A DNA stretch of 64,000 bases from Acidovorax sp. GBBC 1281. Its GTDB lineage: Bacteria > Pseudomonadota > Gammaproteobacteria > Burkholderiales > Burkholderiaceae_C. Positions 44,973 through 54,727 of this stretch are shown in pieces; position 1 is the first letter of the stretch; every line of letters starts with the position of its first letter. Both the position numbers and the translations under genes were made by a program. The stretch covers positions 1,248,001 to 1,312,000 of the forward strand of contig NZ_CP097269.1 of the NCBI RefSeq assembly GCF_028473645.1, given 5' to 3'. The notes below the pieces were generated by a model. That model did not search any database, had not been told where the DNA came from, and saw nothing but the letters and a program-made list of their open reading frames with translations.

Positions 44973-47432
44973 ATGAGAGAGAGATTTTGGCGCGGCAGCC
45001 TGCCGCTTTCCGTGTTGGCGCTGTCGGCGCTGGCTGCCTGCGGCGGGGGCGGCGGCGAAGGCGGCGACAACGGCCGCTACAGCGCGGAGATCCGGCGCAC
45101 GGCCATGGGCGTGCCGCATATCAAGGCCTCCAACTGGGGCAATGCGGGCTTCGGATACGGCTATGCGCAGGCGCAGGACAACCTGTGCACGATGGCCGAT
45201 TCGTTCGTGACCTACCGGGGCGAGCGCTCGCGCTACTTCGGGGGCGATGCGCTGCTGGTGTACGAAAGCACCATCGACCGTCCGCGCAATCTCGACTCCG
45301 ATTTCTTCCACCGCCACGTGATCTCCAGCGACGTGGTGGACGCCATGGTGGCGGCCCAGCCCGACAACCTCAAGAAGATGGTGGAGGGCTTCGCCGCCGG
45401 CTACAACCGCTATGTGCGCGAGGCCCAGGCCGGTGGCACCGCCCATGCGGCCTGCCGCACGGCGGCATGGGTGCAGCCCGTCACCGCGCGGGACATCTGG
45501 CGGCGGATGGTCGCGGCCAATCTGGCCGGGGGCTACAGCAACTTCGTGGCGCCGCTGGCGAATGCCACACTGCCCAGTGCGGCCGCCAGCGCGACGGCCG
45601 GGGCCACCACGCCCGCGTCGCCATCCCAGAAGGTGGCGCAACTCGATCCCGCACGCACGCAGCCGCCCCGGCTGCAGGTGGGCGGAACCGCGGGCATCGG
45701 CAGCAACATGTACGGCTTCGGCACCGCCGCCACCGGCGAGTCGAGCGGCCTGCTCTTCGGCAACCCGCACTGGTACTGGAAGGGGCCCGACCGGTTCTAC
45801 CAGGCCCACCTGACCATTCCCGGCGAGCTGAACGTGAGCGGCGCGTCGTTCCTGGGCGTGCCGGTGGTGCTGATCGGCTTCAACGACAACGTGGCCTGGA
45901 GCCACACCGTCTCCACCGCGCGGCGTTTCGGCGTCTTCCAGCTGCAGCTGGCCGATGGCGACCGCACGACCTACGTGCGCGATGGCAAGGCGGTGAAGAT
46001 GGCCGCCACCCCCATCACCGTGCAGGTGCGCGGCGCCTCCGGCGCGCTCACCGATGTCACGCGCACCCTCTACAAGACCGAGTACGGGCCGGTGGTGAAC
46101 CTGGGCGGCCTCAACCCGGCGCTGGCCTGGAGCCAGACCACGGCGTTCGCCATGCGCGACGTCAACGGCGAGAACTTCCGCACCTTCCGCAACTGGATGC
46201 GCTGGAACCAGGCGGCCTCGCTGGACGAGTTCATCGCCATCCAGAAGCAGGAATCGGCCATTCCCTGGGTCAACACCGTGGCCGTGGGGCGCGGCAACCC
46301 GCGCGCCTGGTATGCCGACATCGGCGCCGTGCCCAACGTGTCGACCGAGCAGGTGGCTACCTGCACCACGGGCTTCGGCAAGGCGATGGCGGCGGCCCTG
46401 CCCAACGTGCCGTTCTTCGACGGCTCGCGCAGCGCCTGCGACTGGCAGACCGACAGCGACTCGGCGCAAAAGGGCACCATCGGCGCCTCGCGCATGCCCA
46501 GCCTGCTGCGCGACGATTACGTGGGCAACATGAACGACAGCTACTGGCTGGCCAACGCCAAGGCGCCGCTCACGGGCTTTCCGGCGATCTTCGGCCCGGC
46601 CGGAACGCAGGCGCAGAGCCTGCGTACGCGCATGGGCCACACCATGGCGCTGGAGCGCCTGGCCGGAACCGATGCCTATGCCGGCCAGCAGGCCACCAGC
46701 GCCATCGTGCGGCAGATGGTGCTCGACAGCCGGGTGTTCAGCGCCGAGCGCTTCAAGGACCAGGCCCTGTCCCTGGTCTGCGTGGCGCCCCAGATCACGG
46801 TCGCGGCCGAGGGCCGGACGGTGGACGTGGCCGCCGCCTGCGCCACGCTGCGCGCCTGGAACAACACCGGCAACGCCACGGCGCGGGGCTCGCATGTGTG
46901 GGACGAGTTCTGGAACCGCGTGAAGGTGCCGGCCGCTCAGCTCTATGCCGTGCCGTTCAGCGCCGCCGACCCGCTGAACACGCCGCGCGAGCTGCGCGCC
47001 AGCGCTGCCGATGCGCTGCGGCAGGCCTTCGGCGCCGCCGTGCTGAGCGTGCAGCGCAGCGGCTTCGCGCTGGATGCGCCGCGCGGCGACGTGCTGTTCG
47101 CCACGCGCGGCGGCAGCAAGATCGCGCTCTACGGCGGCTGCGGCGATCCGGGCTACTTCACCATCAACTGCTCGGAAAACCCGATCGAGCAGGGCGGCTA
47201 CAGCATGGACGGACAGCCGCACGGCAACAGCTACATGCAGGTGGTGGGTTTTCCGGCCGGCGGGGTGGAGGCGCACACGTTCCTCACCTATTCGCTGTCG
47301 GACGATCCGGCCTCCAGCCGCAACGGCGACTACACCCGGGCCTACGGGGCCAAGCAGTGGCTGCGCCTGCCGTTCTCGGAATCGGAGATCACATCGAGCG
47401 CGGGCTACAGCACCGTCACCGTGAGGGAATGA
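44973..47432 (+). CDS. penicillin-acylase-family (AHL-acylase-like) lipoprotein
   Basis: 819 residues. A lipobox (LALSALAAC) is followed by an N-terminal alpha chain (RRTAMGVPHIKASNWGNAGFG), a spacer and the beta chain that begins at the Ser of AGIGSNMYGFGT. In this Ntn-hydrolase family the protein cuts itself before that Ser, which then becomes the nucleophile. Other marks are GLLFGNPHWYWKGPDRFYQ, NDNVAWSHTVS and MNDSYWLANAK. Relatives hydrolyse N-acyl-homoserine lactones or beta-lactams; substrate choice cannot be told. The spacer contains an Ala/Ser/Thr-rich stretch. A 20-bp palindrome lies in its promoter region, and AAGGAG precedes the start. Confidence 0.9.
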   Translation: MRERFWRGSLPLSVLALSALAACGGGGGEGGDNGRYSAEIRRTAMGVPHIKASNWGNAGFGYGYAQAQDNLCTMADSFVTYRGERSRYFGGDALLVYESTIDRPRNLDSDFFHRHVISSDVVDAMVAAQPDNLKKMVEGFAAGYNRYVREAQAGGTAHAACRTAAWVQPVTARDIWRRMVAANLAGGYSNFVAPLANATLPSAAASATAGATTPASPSQKVAQLDPARTQPPRLQVGGTAGIGSNMYGFGTAATGESSGLLFGNPHWYWKGPDRFYQAHLTIPGELNVSGASFLGVPVVLIGFNDNVAWSHTVSTARRFGVFQLQLADGDRTTYVRDGKAVKMAATPITVQVRGASGALTDVTRTLYKTEYGPVVNLGGLNPALAWSQTTAFAMRDVNGENFRTFRNWMRWNQAASLDEFIAIQKQESAIPWVNTVAVGRGNPRAWYADIGAVPNVSTEQVATCTTGFGKAMAAALPNVPFFDGSRSACDWQTDSDSAQKGTIGASRMPSLLRDDYVGNMNDSYWLANAKAPLTGFPAIFGPAGTQAQSLRTRMGHTMALERLAGTDAYAGQQATSAIVRQMVLDSRVFSAERFKDQALSLVCVAPQITVAAEGRTVDVAAACATLRAWNNTGNATARGSHVWDEFWNRVKVPAAQLYAVPFSAADPLNTPRELRASAADALRQAFGAAVLSVQRSGFALDAPRGDVLFATRGGSKIALYGGCGDPGYFTINCSENPIEQGGYSMDGQPHGNSYMQVVGFPAGGVEAHTFLTYSLSDDPASSRNGDYTRAYGAKQWLRLPFSESEITSSAGYSTVTVRE

Positions 47433-47553
47433 TCGGCCGCGCGCCCCGGGGGGTGACGCAACCCGGTGGCGCGCCCCGGTCGATTGGCGCAAAATGGGGC
47501 GGCAGCGCTTGATCCGCCTGCCCGTTCAGCTATCAATATGGAAGCATCCTGTC

Positions 47554-48495
47554 GTGTCCAGTCCTCGCATCCCCCTGCTCGTTCTCAACCACCTGTCCCC
47601 GCAGAGCCAGGCCCAGATCGCGGCCCTTTACGACCTGCACTACGCCCCCACGGCGGCGGACCGCACCGCGGCCATCGTGACCCAGGGCGGGCGGTTCCGG
47701 GCGGTGCTCACCATTGGCTCACTGGGCCTGAGCGCCCAGGAGATCGAGGCCATGCCGGCGCTGGAGCTGGTCTGCGTGCTGGGTGCCGGCTATGAGAACG
47801 TGGACCTGGCCGCGGCCCGCGCCCGCGGCATCGTGGTGGCCTCGGGCGCCGGAACCAACGACGACTGCGTGGCCGATCACGCCTTCGGCCTGCTGATCGG
47901 CGCGGTGCGCGGCCTGCGCCCGCTCGACCGCCTGTGCCGCGAAGGCGTGTGGCGCGACGCCATCGGCCTGCCGCCCAACGTGTCGGGCAAGCGCCTGGGC
48001 ATCTTCGGCCTGGGCACCATCGGCCAGAAGATCGCGCGCCGCGCTTCGGGCTTCGACATGGCCGTGGGTTACCACAACCGCAAGCCGCGCGACGGCGTGG
48101 CCTACGAGTACTTCGGCAGCCTGCTGGAACTGGCGAAATGGTGCGACGTGCTGGTGTGCGCCACGCCGGGCGGCGCGGCCACGCGCCATGCCGTCAATGC
48201 CGAGGTGCTGCAGGCGCTGGGCCCGCTGGGCTACCTGGTGAACATCGCCCGGGGCAGCGTGGTGGACACCGAGGCGCTGGCCTCGGCCCTGCGCGTGGGC
48301 GGCATCGCCGGCGCGGGGCTCGACGTCTACGAAAGCGAGCCGCACCCGCCCGAGGCGCTGATCGGGCTGGACAACGTGCTGCTCACGCCGCACGTGGCGG
48401 GCTGGTCACCCGAGGCCGTGCAGGCCAGCGTGAACCAGTTCCTGGCCAACGCCGGCGGGCACTTCGCGGGCACCGGGGTCGTGGCGCCGGTGTGA
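47554..48495 (+). CDS. D-2-hydroxyacid dehydrogenase (glyoxylate/hydroxypyruvate reductase-like)
   Basis: 313 residues from a GTG start. NAD(P)-binding domain with GIFGLGTIGQKIARRA; active-site Arg in VNIARGSVVD, Glu in LDVYESEP and His in LTPHVAGWS. The family reduces glyoxylate, hydroxypyruvate or related 2-ketoacids. Given the ureide pathway and glycerate kinase in the same window, glyoxylate or hydroxypyruvate is a sensible guess. The frame is open for 20 more codons upstream, but that part does not resemble the family N-terminus. Confidence 0.88.
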   Translation: MSSPRIPLLVLNHLSPQSQAQIAALYDLHYAPTAADRTAAIVTQGGRFRAVLTIGSLGLSAQEIEAMPALELVCVLGAGYENVDLAAARARGIVVASGAGTNDDCVADHAFGLLIGAVRGLRPLDRLCREGVWRDAIGLPPNVSGKRLGIFGLGTIGQKIARRASGFDMAVGYHNRKPRDGVAYEYFGSLLELAKWCDVLVCATPGGAATRHAVNAEVLQALGPLGYLVNIARGSVVDTEALASALRVGGIAGAGLDVYESEPHPPEALIGLDNVLLTPHVAGWSPEAVQASVNQFLANAGGHFAGTGVVAPV

Positions 48496-48535
48496 GCCGC
48501 TTGGCCGGCCCTTCGGGGCCCGCCACCGCTTGGTT

Positions 48536-49423
48536 TCAAAGGTCGGTGCGCAGCTTCCAAATCTCGGGGAACAGCACCACGTCCAGCATCTTGCGCAGGT
48601 AGCTCACGCCGCCCGTGCCGCCGGTGCCGCGCTTGAAGCCGATCACGCGCTCCACCGTGGTCACGTGGCGAAAGCGCCAGAGCCGGAAGGCGTCTTCCAG
48701 GTCGGTCAGTTCTTCGCCCAGCTGGTACAGGTCCCAATGCTGCCGCGGGTCGCGGTACACCACCAGCCAGGCCTGCTCCACGGCATCGCTTTCCTCGTAG
48801 GGCTGGGTCCAGTCGCGGGCGGTGTGGCTGTCCGGCACCGGGATGCCGCGGCGCGCCAGCAGGCGCAGGGCCTCGTCGTAGAGCGAGGGCGCCTCGTAGG
48901 CGGCCTGCACCTGGGCCAGCAGGTCGGCGCGGTGCTCGTGCGGGCGGAGCATGGCGCGGTTCTTGTTGCCCAGCGCGAATTCGATGCTGCGGTACTGGTA
49001 GCTCTGGAACCCGCTGGAGCTGCCCAGGTAGGGCCGCATGGCGCTGTACTCGGGCGGCGTCATGGTGGCCAGCACGTCCCAGGCGTGCACCAACTGCTCC
49101 ATGATCTTGGACACGCGCGCCAGCATCTTGAAGGCCGGCTGCAGCTCGTCCTGCGCCACCAGCGCGATGGCCGCGCGCAGTTCGTGCAGCATGAGCTTCA
49201 TCCACAGCTCGCTGGTCTGGTGCTGCACGATGAACAGCATTTCATCGTGCGCCGGCGAGCGGGGGTTCTGCGCGGTGAGGATGGCATCGAGCGACAAATA
49301 GTCGCCGTAGCTCATGCTCTGGCTGAAGTCGAGCTGGGCCCGCTCTTCGTGCACGATGGATTCGGGCTTGCCTGCGGTCGCTTCGCTGCCGGCGGGCGCG
49401 GGGGATTGGGAATGGGGGCACAT
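48536..49423 (-). CDS. kynA: tryptophan 2,3-dioxygenase
   Basis: 295 residues. The haem-enzyme landmarks are [38 protein letters not shown] (with the catalytic His), [20 protein letters not shown] and [23 protein letters not shown] C-terminal binding loop. It opens the indole ring of tryptophan to N-formylkynurenine. The gene follows kynU by 3 bp in the kynBUA operon. Confidence 0.97.
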   Translation of the reverse strand: MCPHSQSPAPAGSEATAGKPESIVHEERAQLDFSQSMSYGDYLSLDAILTAQNPRSPAHDEMLFIVQHQTSELWMKLMLHELRAAIALVAQDELQPAFKMLARVSKIMEQLVHAWDVLATMTPPEYSAMRPYLGSSSGFQSYQYRSIEFALGNKNRAMLRPHEHRADLLAQVQAAYEAPSLYDEALRLLARRGIPVPDSHTARDWTQPYEESDAVEQAWLVVYRDPRQHWDLYQLGEELTDLEDAFRLWRFRHVTTVERVIGFKRGTGGTGGVSYLRKMLDVVLFPEIWKLRTDL

Positions 49424-49426
49424 GGC

Positions 49427-50734
49427 TCAGGTCACCGCGTTGATCTGGTTGAACTCGGCGCGCTGCCACTCGGCGCCGTCGAGCACCTGGCGCAGGTGTT
49501 CGACCGCATTCCACACGTCTTCGAAGCCGATGTACAGCGGCGTGAAGCCGAAGCGCAGGATGTCCTTGTGCGGGCCCTGGCCGCCGTCGCCCTTGCGGAA
49601 GTCGCCGATCACCCCGCGCGCGATGAGCGCCTGCACGATCGCATAAGCCCCGCTGCCCTGGCCGTGGAGGCCCTGGCCTTCGTCCCGCGTGAGGCACACC
49701 TGCGAGCCGCGCCGGGCGTGTTCGCGCGGGGTCGCCAGGCCCAGACCATGGTCGCCGCAACGCGCTTGCACCAGCTGGATGAACAGGTCCGTCAGCGCCA
49801 GCGATTTGGCGCGCAGCGCGGCCATGCCGCCCAGCGGCTGTGCCGCATCGAACACATCCAGGCCGCATTGCAGGGCCGACAGGCTGATGATGGGCTGCGT
49901 GCCGCACAGGTAGCGCGTGATGCCGGGCGCGGGCTGGTAGCCGGGCGTGAACTGGAACGGCGCCGCATGGCCCCACCAGCCGGACAGGGGCTGCCAGAAA
50001 CGGTCGGCATGGCGCGGGTGCACCCACACGAAGGCCGGGGCGCCGGGGCCGCCGTTCAGGTACTTGTAGCCGCAGCCGATGGAAAAGTCGGCATCGGCGC
50101 CCTGCAGGTCGACCGGCACCGCGCCGGCGCTGTGCGCCAGGTCCCACACCGTGAGGATGCCGGCCGCATGCGCCGCCGCCGTGAGGGCCGCCATGTCGTG
50201 CATGGCGCCGGTGCGGTAGTTCACGTGGGTGAGCATCAGCACCGCCACCTCGCCGGTGAGCGAGGCGGCGATCTCCTCGGGCTCCACCAGCACCAGTTCC
50301 AGGCCGCGCTCCTTGCACAGCCCTTCGGCGATGTAGAGGTCGGTGGGGAAGTTGCTGCGCTCGCTCACCACGCGCCGGCGGGCCGGGCTCTCTTCACGGG
50401 CGATGTTGAGTGCCGCGCTCAGCACCTTGTAGAGGTTGATGGACGTGCTGTCGGTGCACACGACCTCGCCGGCACCGGCGCCGATGAACGGCGCGAGCTG
50501 GTTGCCCAGGCGCTGGGGCAGGTCGAACCAGCTGGCCGTGTTCCACGAACGGATCAGGTCCGTGCCCCACTCGCGCGTCACCACGTCGGCCACACGGGCC
50601 GCCGTGGCTTGGGGCAGCACGCCGAGCGAATTGCCGTCCAGGTAGATGACGCCGGGGGGAAGGTCGAAGTGCGCGCGCAGCGGGGCCAGGGGGTCCTGCG
50701 CATCGAGTGCGCGGCAGTCTTGCAAGGTGGTCAT
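49427..50734 (-). CDS. kynU: kynureninase
   Basis: 435-residue PLP enzyme that splits kynurenine into anthranilate and alanine. Landmarks are [50 protein letters not shown] and the Schiff-base Lys in [16 protein letters not shown]. It is placed between kynB and kynA, 46 bp after the kynB stop; that gap holds a copy of the dispersed AT-rich repeat. Anthranilate made here can return to tryptophan or be degraded. Confidence 0.97.
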   Translation of the reverse strand: MTTLQDCRALDAQDPLAPLRAHFDLPPGVIYLDGNSLGVLPQATAARVADVVTREWGTDLIRSWNTASWFDLPQRLGNQLAPFIGAGAGEVVCTDSTSINLYKVLSAALNIAREESPARRRVVSERSNFPTDLYIAEGLCKERGLELVLVEPEEIAASLTGEVAVLMLTHVNYRTGAMHDMAALTAAAHAAGILTVWDLAHSAGAVPVDLQGADADFSIGCGYKYLNGGPGAPAFVWVHPRHADRFWQPLSGWWGHAAPFQFTPGYQPAPGITRYLCGTQPIISLSALQCGLDVFDAAQPLGGMAALRAKSLALTDLFIQLVQARCGDHGLGLATPREHARRGSQVCLTRDEGQGLHGQGSGAYAIVQALIARGVIGDFRKGDGGQGPHKDILRFGFTPLYIGFEDVWNAVEHLRQVLDGAEWQRAEFNQINAVT

Positions 50735-50743
50735 GGAAAGCTC

Positions 50744-50809
50744 GGTTTAATCAAAAATGATAGTAATCAGGACAATGAAATCAACGGCATGGGCGCAATA
50801 TGGCCCTGA
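50744..50809 (+). repeat. dispersed AT-rich repeat, copy E at the kynB 3' end
   Basis: AATCAAAAATGATAGTAATC leads into ACGGCATGGGCGCAATATGGCCC. It aligns with copy C through AATC-AG-CAAT-AAA-CGGCATG-GGC-A-T-TGGCC. It covers the last ~8 codons and stop of kynB and most of the gap to kynU. Confidence 0.5.
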
Positions 50810-51422
50810 CCGGCGAGGCGTCGGCCGTAGTGAGCTTCAAAGGCAGGGCGATGAGCTCGTAGTCGCCCTCCGGCACCTCGTCGAGCACCAGGTTCTCCAG
50901 CACCCGCAGGCCGCGGCGGCGGATCACCTGGTGGCTGTCCAGCGTCTTGCTGTCGGCCGGGTCGATGCTGGCGGTGTCGATGCCCACCAGCACCACGCCC
51001 AGATCCGCCAGCCGCTCGATGGTGCCGGGCGCGTAGGCGGCCAGGGCCCCGTCCCAGCGATCGACCGGCATGCGCTGGTAGGTGCGCACCAGCACCCGCG
51101 GCGGCAGGTCCTGCACGGCGTGGGCCAGGTGCGCCCATTCGATGAGCGGCCCCGCGCCGATGGCATGGATCACGCGGCAGGGGCCGATGAAGGCGTCCAG
51201 CGGCACCTCGCCGATGGAAGCGCCGTCCGGGTCGTAGTGCAGCGGGGCATCGGCATGCGAGCCGACATGGGGCGACAGCGTGATGGCGCTCACGTTCACC
51301 GGGCAGCCGGGCCCGATGGTGGCGCACCACTGCTGCGTGTAGGCCGTGTCGCCGGGGAAGACCGGCGTGGCGGCATGCACCGGTGCCGAAATGTCCCACA
51401 GCCGGGGTGAATTCGTGTTCAT
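50781..51422 (-). CDS. kynB: kynurenine formamidase
   Basis: 213 residues of the metal-dependent cyclase/formamidase type. The zinc motif is HVGSHADAPLHY, and DISAPVHAATPVFPGDTAY and YELIALPLKLTTADASPVRA complete the family pattern. It hydrolyses N-formylkynurenine to kynurenine and formate. First gene of kynBUA, divergent from kynR. An ATG three codons earlier (51431) is equally possible. The C-terminal residues ILRPCR are encoded by the dispersed repeat. Confidence 0.95.
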   Translation of the reverse strand: MNTNSPRLWDISAPVHAATPVFPGDTAYTQQWCATIGPGCPVNVSAITLSPHVGSHADAPLHYDPDGASIGEVPLDAFIGPCRVIHAIGAGPLIEWAHLAHAVQDLPPRVLVRTYQRMPVDRWDGALAAYAPGTIERLADLGVVLVGIDTASIDPADSKTLDSHQVIRRRGLRVLENLVLDEVPEGDYELIALPLKLTTADASPVRAILRPCR

Positions 51423-51526
51423 GGGGCGCATGCTATGCGCATCGGGGGTGATTTCCCAAGGGGTTATCCTCTGTACTGGTAAAAATTGAATAATCCATTC
51501 TTTTAAACCCGAAAACAGAACAAATC

Positions 51527-52003
51527 ATGCAGGCCGCCTCCCTTGATCGCACCGACAAGCAATTGCTCGAAGCCCTGCAGGGCAATGCCCGCCTCACCTC
51601 GGGCGAACTGGCGCAGATGGCACACCTGTCCCAGTCGCCGTGCTGGCGGCGCGTGAAGCGGCTGGAAGACGACGGCGTCATCAGCGGCTACCATGCGGGC
51701 CTCAACCGGCGCGCGCTGGGGTTCGGGGTGATGGCGTTCGTGATGGTGGGCATCGACCACCAGACCGAGATCTCGTCCCAGGCCTTCGAGGAGGCGGTGT
51801 GCGCCATCCCCGAGGTGGTCATGTTCCACGGCATCTCGGGCCCGGAGGACTTCATGCTCGTCGTGGTCGCGAAAGACCTGGACGCCTATTCCGAGCTGCT
51901 GCAGCGCCGCCTGCACCGCCTGCCGGGCGTGCGGCACATGCACTCGTATTTTTCGCTGCAGGAGTTCAAGGGCCAGGTCGGCGGCCTGCCCGTGCCGGCG
52001 TAG
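51527..52003 (+). CDS. kynR: Lrp/AsnC-type regulator of the kyn operon
   Basis: 158 residues. N-terminal HTH (DRTDKQLLEALQGNARLTSG, ELAQMAHLSQSPCWRRVKRL) and a C-terminal RAM ligand domain (VMFHGISGPEDFMLVVVAKD). Divergent from kynB, as KynR usually is; in other proteobacteria KynR activates the operon in response to kynurenine. The 104-bp shared gap is AT-rich (GGTAAAAATTGAATAATCC) and is the expected binding region. Confidence 0.9.
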   Translation: MQAASLDRTDKQLLEALQGNARLTSGELAQMAHLSQSPCWRRVKRLEDDGVISGYHAGLNRRALGFGVMAFVMVGIDHQTEISSQAFEEAVCAIPEVVMFHGISGPEDFMLVVVAKDLDAYSELLQRRLHRLPGVRHMHSYFSLQEFKGQVGGLPVPA

Positions 52004-52044
52004 CACCAGCGGCCTGCGCCGCGGCCGATGCGATCCATCCCCAA

Positions 52045-52372
52045 TCAGTGGATCGCGCTGTCCGGCAGTGCCGCCATGCCATGGCGCTGGCGTGCGCGGC
52101 GGCAGGCATCGCTGCCCGCCTCGAACTCGCGGCAGGGGGAGGGCCGCCATTCGTAGATGCCGCAGGCGGCGCGCACGCCGACGGTGCCGGTGAGCGCGGC
52201 GCAGCGCAGCGCGGCGACGCGTGGTCGGTGCCACGCATGCGGCGCAACTGGTCGGTCACTTCCACCACCAGGCCCTGCGGCACGCTGCCGCCCGTCTCCT
52301 GCGATTCATGCACCGAGAAATCGACACGGAAACTCGCGCAGCACGCGCCGCAGCTCAGGCAGGGATGGGTCA
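52045..52372 (-). pseudogene. YkgJ-family cysteine-cluster protein, frameshifted
   Basis: The reading starts MTHPCLSCGACCASFRVDFS, a typical YkgJ/UPF0153 zinc-iron-binding cluster, and runs in frame to SPRCAA. There GCAGC is tandemly duplicated (52201-52210 on the + strand), adding 5 bp. After removal of 5 bp the frame goes on LTGTVGVRAACGIYEWRPSP and ends ALPDSAIH at 52045, giving a ~107-residue protein with the further Cys residues of the family. As it stands the gene is broken; a sequencing or assembly error is possible. It is divergent from feoA. Confidence 0.8.
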
Positions 52373-52494
52373 TGGCAGGCGGTGCACATCGGAGCAAAAC
52401 CCGCATTGTGCGAGCGGGCGCGAACGGGTTGGCCCTGCAGCGCATCGCATCCGGGGCTGATGCGCCTCAAGCCGGCCGAAAGGATGCGGCCTAA

Positions 52495-52513
52495 AATGAG
52501 AACTAAACTCATT
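52495..52513. promoter_or_regulatory. Fur-like box upstream of feoA
   Basis: AATGAG-AACTAAA-CTCATT is an inverted repeat resembling the AATGA/TCATT half-sites of Fur boxes, 12 bp before the feoA start. Repression by Fe-Fur is expected for feo operons. Confidence 0.65.
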
Positions 52514-52525
52514 CATAACAATCCG

Positions 52526-52840
52526 ATGAAGATGACTGAAGAATCTTCGGGCCCTGCGCTGGCCCCAGGCACTGCCTTGCCCGCCGCCACGGGCCTGGAC
52601 CGCCTCCCGCGGCAGGTGCACGCCCATGTGACGGCGCTGCAGCCGGCCCGCAACGAACAGGAACGCGCGGTGATCCAGCGCCTCATGGAAATCGGCTTCC
52701 TGCCCGGCGAGCCTGTGCGCGTGGTGGCCAGCGGCTTCCCCGGCGGCGATCCCCTGGCCGTGCGCGTGGGCCAGGCCACCTTCGCTCTGCGCCGCCACGA
52801 GGCCGCGCTGGTGCATGTGCAGGCCGGAGCGCCCGCATGA
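52526..52840 (+). CDS. feoA: ferrous iron transport protein A
   Basis: 104 residues. The SH3-like FeoA core is visible (VIQRLMEIGFLPGEPVRVVA, DPLAVRVGQATFALRRHEAA), preceded by ~40 extra N-terminal residues. FeoA is a small cytosolic partner of FeoB. The stop overlaps the feoB start by 4 bp (ATGA). An in-frame ATG two codons later (52532) is an alternative start. A Fur-like box lies just upstream. Confidence 0.92.
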   Translation: MKMTEESSGPALAPGTALPAATGLDRLPRQVHAHVTALQPARNEQERAVIQRLMEIGFLPGEPVRVVASGFPGGDPLAVRVGQATFALRRHEAALVHVQAGAPA

Positions 52841-54723
52841 GCGGGGCCGCTACGTCGCCCCTGCGCATCGCGCTACTGGGCAATCCCAACTGCGGCAAGA
52901 CCGCGCTGTTCAACCTGCTCACCGGCGCCCGCCAGAAGGTGGCCAACTACGCCGGCGTGACCGTCGAGCGCAAGGAAGGCCTGCTGCACACCGCCAGCGG
53001 CCGCCGCGTGCGCGTGCTGGACCTGCCCGGTGCCTACAGCCTGAACGCCCACAGCGCCGACGAAGCCGTCACGCGCGACATCGTCACCGGCGAGCGGCCC
53101 GGCGAGGCCGTGCCCGACCTGCTGGTCTGCGTGACCGATGCCACCCACCTGCGCCTGAACCTGCGCCTGGTGCTGGAGGCCCGCGCGCTGGGCCTGCCGA
53201 TGGTGCTGGTGCTCAACATGAGCGACATGGCGGCACGCCAGCGCATCGAGATCGACCGCGAAGCGCTGTCGCGCGAACTCGGCATGCCGGTGCTGTCCAC
53301 CGTGGGCGTGCGCAGCGACGGCGCGCAGGAATTGCTGCAGTGGCTCGACACCCAGGCGCCGCAGGCGCTGGCGGGCACGGCGTCCGTGCACCGGGCGGTG
53401 GGCGTGGACCTGCGCGCCCAGGTGCTGCAACTGCACCAGGAAGTGCGCCGCATCATGGCCGCCGCCGTGCGCGAGCCCGCGGTCAGCCTGCGCAACGACG
53501 ATCGCATCGACGCCGTGGTGCTCCACCCGGTGTGGGGCCTGTTGCTGCTGGCCGTCACGCTGTTCCTCATGTTCCAGGCCGTGTTCAGCTGGGCCGCGAT
53601 GCCCATGGACGCCATCAAGGCCGGCGTGGACGGGCTGTCGGCCTGGATCAATGCGCACATGGCCGATGGCGTGCTGCGCAGCCTGCTCACCGACGGCATC
53701 CTGGCAGGCGCGGGCGGGGTGCTGGTGTTCCTGCCGCAGATCCTGATCTTGTTCTTCTTCATCCTGGCACTGGAAGACTCCGGCTACCTGCCGCGCGCGG
53801 CCTTCCTGCTCGACCGCGTCATGGGTACGGTGGGACTGTCGGGGCGGTCGTTCATTCCGCTGCTGTCGAGTTTTGCCTGCGCCGTGCCCGGCGTGATGGC
53901 CACGCGTTCGATCACCCACTGGCGCGACCGGCTGGTCACGATCATGATCGCGCCCCTCATGACCTGCTCCGCGCGCCTGCCGGTGTATGCCCTGCTCATC
54001 GGCGCGTTCATCCCCGAGCAGACCGTGGGCGGCGTGTTCAACCTGCAGGGCCTGGTGCTGTTCGCGCTGTACTTCGGCGGCATCGTGAGCGCCATGGCCG
54101 TGGCGGCGGTCGCCCGCCTCGCGCGCCGGGGCGCCGGCCACGCGCCGCTGCTGATGGAACTGCCCGCCTACCGCTGGCCCAGCGTGCGCAGCCTGGCGCA
54201 GGGCCTGTACGAGCGCGCGCTGATCTTCATCCGCCGCGTGGGCGGCATCATCCTGGCCGTCACCATCCTGCTGTGGTTCCTCTCCACCTATCCCGCGCCG
54301 CCCGAGGGCGCCACGGGCGCGGCCATCCAGTACAGCTTCGCCGGCCGCATCGGCAGCGTGCTGGAGGTGCTGGTGGCGCCGATCGGCTTCAACTGGCAGA
54401 TCGCCATCGCTCTGGTGCCCGGCATGGCCGCGCGCGAAGTGGCGGTGGGGGCGCTGGGCACCGTGTATGCCCTCTCGGCCACCGGCGAGGAAGTGGCCAC
54501 CCAACTGGGGCCGCTGATCGCCCAGAGCTGGTCGCTGGCCACAGCGCTGTCGCTGCTGGCGTGGTTCGTGTTCGCTCCGCAGTGCATCTCGACCATCGCC
54601 GCCGTGCGCCGCGAGACCAACAGCTGGCGCTATCCGCTGCTGATGACCGGCTACCTGTTCGCGCTGGCGTACGCCGCCAGCTTCATCACGTATCGCCTGG
54701 CCCTGGCGCTGGGAGGAGGCTGA
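52837..54723 (+). CDS. feoB: ferrous iron transporter FeoB
   Basis: 628 residues, the short FeoB form without the long C-terminus of enteric proteins. The N-terminal G domain has G1 GNPNCGKT, G3 DLPGAYSLNAHSADE and G4 NMSD. The membrane part contains the gate regions (GYLPRAAFLLDRVMGTVGLS, PLLSSFACAVPGVMATRSI, CSARLPVYALLIGAFIP, GMAAREVAVGALGTVYAL). It imports Fe(II) across the inner membrane. It lies between feoA and a small Cys-rich membrane protein gene. Confidence 0.97.
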   Translation: MSGAATSPLRIALLGNPNCGKTALFNLLTGARQKVANYAGVTVERKEGLLHTASGRRVRVLDLPGAYSLNAHSADEAVTRDIVTGERPGEAVPDLLVCVTDATHLRLNLRLVLEARALGLPMVLVLNMSDMAARQRIEIDREALSRELGMPVLSTVGVRSDGAQELLQWLDTQAPQALAGTASVHRAVGVDLRAQVLQLHQEVRRIMAAAVREPAVSLRNDDRIDAVVLHPVWGLLLLAVTLFLMFQAVFSWAAMPMDAIKAGVDGLSAWINAHMADGVLRSLLTDGILAGAGGVLVFLPQILILFFFILALEDSGYLPRAAFLLDRVMGTVGLSGRSFIPLLSSFACAVPGVMATRSITHWRDRLVTIMIAPLMTCSARLPVYALLIGAFIPEQTVGGVFNLQGLVLFALYFGGIVSAMAVAAVARLARRGAGHAPLLMELPAYRWPSVRSLAQGLYERALIFIRRVGGIILAVTILLWFLSTYPAPPEGATGAAIQYSFAGRIGSVLEVLVAPIGFNWQIAIALVPGMAAREVAVGALGTVYALSATGEEVATQLGPLIAQSWSLATALSLLAWFVFAPQCISTIAAVRRETNSWRYPLLMTGYLFALAYAASFITYRLALALGGG

Positions 54724-54727
54724 GCCC

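Noticed and set aside
50767..51399. Alternative 210-codon reverse frame over kynB
   Set aside because: It lacks the HxGxHxDxPxH metal motif that the chosen kynB frame contains.
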